In this document: positions 62,403 to 64,000 of the stretch, one piece after another | How positions within the stretch are numbered: position 1 is the stretch's first letter | Layout: each line of letters begins with the position of its first letter | Notes under the pieces: generated by a model | Told to the model about the DNA's origin: nothing | The model's input: only the letters and a program-made list of their open reading frames with translations | Databases searched by the model: none | Source: Duganella aceris | Lineage (GTDB): Bacteria > Pseudomonadota > Gammaproteobacteria > Burkholderiales > Burkholderiaceae_D | Direction: 5' to 3' | DNA: 64,000 nucleotides | Assembly: GCF_011090165.1 (NCBI RefSeq) | Contig: NZ_JAADJT010000019.1 | Location: forward strand, 1-64,000 | Translations under genes and position numbers: made by a program

Positions 62403-64000
62403 ATGACAAATTCTCCCGCGCCCCATAATCCAGCCACGGACGGCGATCCGGGAGACGATGACGATCTGATGCGTGAACTGGGCCTGACCGCCCGGGGCAT
62501 CGCACTGGCGAAAGCCGAGGGACGCGTGTTCCTGCGAGTGACCGGCGTGATCGAATATGCCGGGCGTCGCGTGCCGTACGATCTGGTGCCGGCACAGGGC
62601 GTGCTGGCCAAACCGTCGAAGTGGCGCAAGATGGACCGCGACACACGCGGCCAGCTGCTGCGCGAGCGCGCCGCCGAGGATGTCACTGCCGAGCTGCACG
62701 GTTTCGTCGGCGCGTTTGTGCAGGAAATGGCCGACGCCTGCGACGATTGCGACCTGGACGCCACGCCTTTCCTTCAGGGCTTGGCGGACATGCAGATTTC
62801 CGAGCCGGCCGGCATGGTGTTCGACCGCATCCGCCAGCGGCTGGAGCACGCGGTCGAGCGCGAAATGGAGGAGCAGCACGCCGAACGCACCCGGCAAAGC
62901 ATCAACCTGGCCGAATATCCGGCCTCGTTCGACGTCGCGCGGCGCATGAAACGCAAGTTCATCGCGCTGCTGGGGCCGACCAATTCCGGCAAGACCCACC
63001 AGGCCATCGAAGCGCTGGCCAAGGCGCCGAGCGGCGTCTATCTGGCGCCGCTGCGGCTGCTGGCGCTGGAAAACTACGAGCGCCTGCAAGGCATGGAGCA
63101 GCGCGGCAAGCCGCTGGCGGTCAGCCTGGTGACCGGCGAGGAGCGCCGCGTGGTGCCGGGAGCGACCCACGTCGCCAGCACGGTGGAGATGCTCGATACC
63201 CGCACGCCGGTCGAGGTGGCGGTGATCGACGAGATCCAGATGCTGGCCGACCGCGATCGCGGCTCGGCCTGGACCGCCGCCGTCTGCGGCGCGCCGGCGC
63301 AGGTGGTGTATCTGGTCGGCGCCCCGGAGGCGCGGCGCGCGATCGAGGTGCTGGCCGCGCGGTTGGAGTGCGAGCTGGAAGTACACGTGCTCAAGCGCAA
63401 GGGGCCGTTGTCGATGGAGCCCACCGCCGTGCGCAAGATGAGCAATCTGCGGCGCGGCGACGCGGTGATCTGTTTCTCGCGCCGCGAGGTGCTGATGTGG
63501 CGCGACATGGTCACGGAAATGGGCTTGTCGGTGGCCACCGTGTACGGCAACCTGTCGCCGGAGGTGCGGCGGGCGCAAGCCCAGCGCTTCCGCGACGGCG
63601 CGGCCGATGTGGTGGTCGGCACCGACGCGATCGCCATGGGCCTGAATATGCCAATTGCGCGCATCGTGATGACAACCTCGGTCAAATACAACGGTTATGA
63701 AGAGGAAGAGATCCCGGCCGCGCTGGCGCGGCAGATCGCCGGCCGCGCCGGGCGTTTCGGCGTGCATGAGGAAGGCCTGGTGGCCGGCTACGACAACGAG
63801 ACCCACAACGTGATGCGCTCGCTGTTGCACGAAAAACCGGTGCCGCTAAAGACCACCGGTTTCGCCGTGGCGCCGACGCTGGAGCATTTGTACCGGATTT
63901 CGTCGGTGACCAACGAACATGGCCTGGCCAAGTTGTTGAAGCGCTTCGTGCACAACATCGACGTGCCGGACGGTTTCTTCTTCCCCCGCATCACCGAGGA
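62403..64000 (+). CDS. SUV3-like DExH/DEAD-box RNA helicase (3' end beyond window)
   Basis: The frame is open from 62403 to the window edge (532 codons and two bases), so the C-terminus is missing. An N-terminal region of about 180 residues precedes the helicase core. Motif I GPTNSGKTH (191-199), motif II DEIQ (276-279) and the C-terminal RecA lobe motifs (VVVGTDAIAMGLNMP and QIAGRAGRFG) match the SUV3 family of mitochondrial RNA helicases, which is also scattered in proteobacteria. It may act in RNA decay or R-loop removal. No strong ribosome binding site is seen; the start follows the first in-frame ATG after the divergent gap. Confidence 0.88.
   Translation, partial: MTNSPAPHNPATDGDPGDDDDLMRELGLTARGIALAKAEGRVFLRVTGVIEYAGRRVPYDLVPAQGVLAKPSKWRKMDRDTRGQLLRERAAEDVTAELHGFVGAFVQEMADACDDCDLDATPFLQGLADMQISEPAGMVFDRIRQRLEHAVEREMEEQHAERTRQSINLAEYPASFDVARRMKRKFIALLGPTNSGKTHQAIEALAKAPSGVYLAPLRLLALENYERLQGMEQRGKPLAVSLVTGEERRVVPGATHVASTVEMLDTRTPVEVAVIDEIQMLADRDRGSAWTAAVCGAPAQVVYLVGAPEARRAIEVLAARLECELEVHVLKRKGPLSMEPTAVRKMSNLRRGDAVICFSRREVLMWRDMVTEMGLSVATVYGNLSPEVRRAQAQRFRDGAADVVVGTDAIAMGLNMPIARIVMTTSVKYNGYEEEEIPAALARQIAGRAGRFGVHEEGLVAGYDNETHNVMRSLLHEKPVPLKTTGFAVAPTLEHLYRISSVTNEHGLAKLLKRFVHNIDVPDGFFFPRITE

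Overview
This 64 kb window looks like chromosome from a high-GC betaproteobacterium of the Oxalobacteraceae (Massilia, Duganella or Janthinobacterium type). The evidence is the betaproteobacterial 5S rRNA at the left edge, the orn / M48 peptidase / pterin dehydratase / rsgA block, the argF-argG pair, the large number of chemoreceptors and a complete Wsp operon. The genus is an inference; no search was run. Genes are densely packed and no gene-free gap exceeds 300 bases. The longest gaps are 45288-45530, 60213-60454 and 37586-37810, which seem to hold only promoter-type sequence.

Layout. 1-4.3 kb: end of an rRNA operon (5S and terminator), then a DHH phosphoesterase, a nitronate monooxygenase-like enzyme, yajQ and murB. 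4.4-15.2 kb, minus strand: a Wsp surface-sensing operon, wspA2-wspA1-wspB-wspC-wspD-wspE-wspF-wspR, with the nucleoside phosphorylase gene ppnP coupled at its 3' end. It has two tandem WspA receptors with almost identical signalling halves and different sensor halves. The output protein WspR (REC-GGEEF) should make cyclic di-GMP. 15.3-17.5 kb: argF-argG. 17.6-23.1 kb: an orphan TPR-GAF histidine kinase and the M48 peptidase-pterin dehydratase-rsgA operon, divergent from orn. 23.9-31 kb: a membrane protein, a lipoprotein hydrolase, a SulP-STAS-cyclic-nucleotide-binding fusion behind mntH, a secreted esterase and a YecA/UPF0149 protein. 31-37.6 kb: srkA, a 760-residue Ala/Glu-rich coiled-coil protein, an outer-membrane barrel, a DUF475 (TerC-like) protein and a DUF212 protein. 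37.8-45.3 kb: an RND efflux adaptor and pump, a FadL-type porin and a cystine symporter. 45.5-54.5 kb: a chemoreceptor with a CheR-tethering tail, then a minus-strand operon encoding a MacAB-like ABC exporter together with its own NtrC-type regulator and sensor kinase, behind a near-perfect sigma-54 promoter. 54.7-64 kb: a lower-GC orphan membrane protein, an outer-membrane barrel, a chemoreceptor gene broken by an amber codon, another chemoreceptor, a DUF418 protein, yigZ and the first 532 codons of a SUV3-like helicase.

The most unusual structure is a family of three 84-bp palindromes (4294-4377, 25709-25792, 34493-34576). Each sits in the few bases between the stop codons of two convergent genes. 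The 42-nt arms align without gaps, and differences between copies are mirrored in both arms. In the second copy the palindrome supplies the last 12 codons and the stop of the upstream gene. This looks like a mobile or copy-corrected hairpin element that targets convergent gene ends. Other points of interest are the chimeric WspA pair, the near-leaderless sigma-54 promoter, and the nonsense codon in an otherwise intact chemoreceptor.
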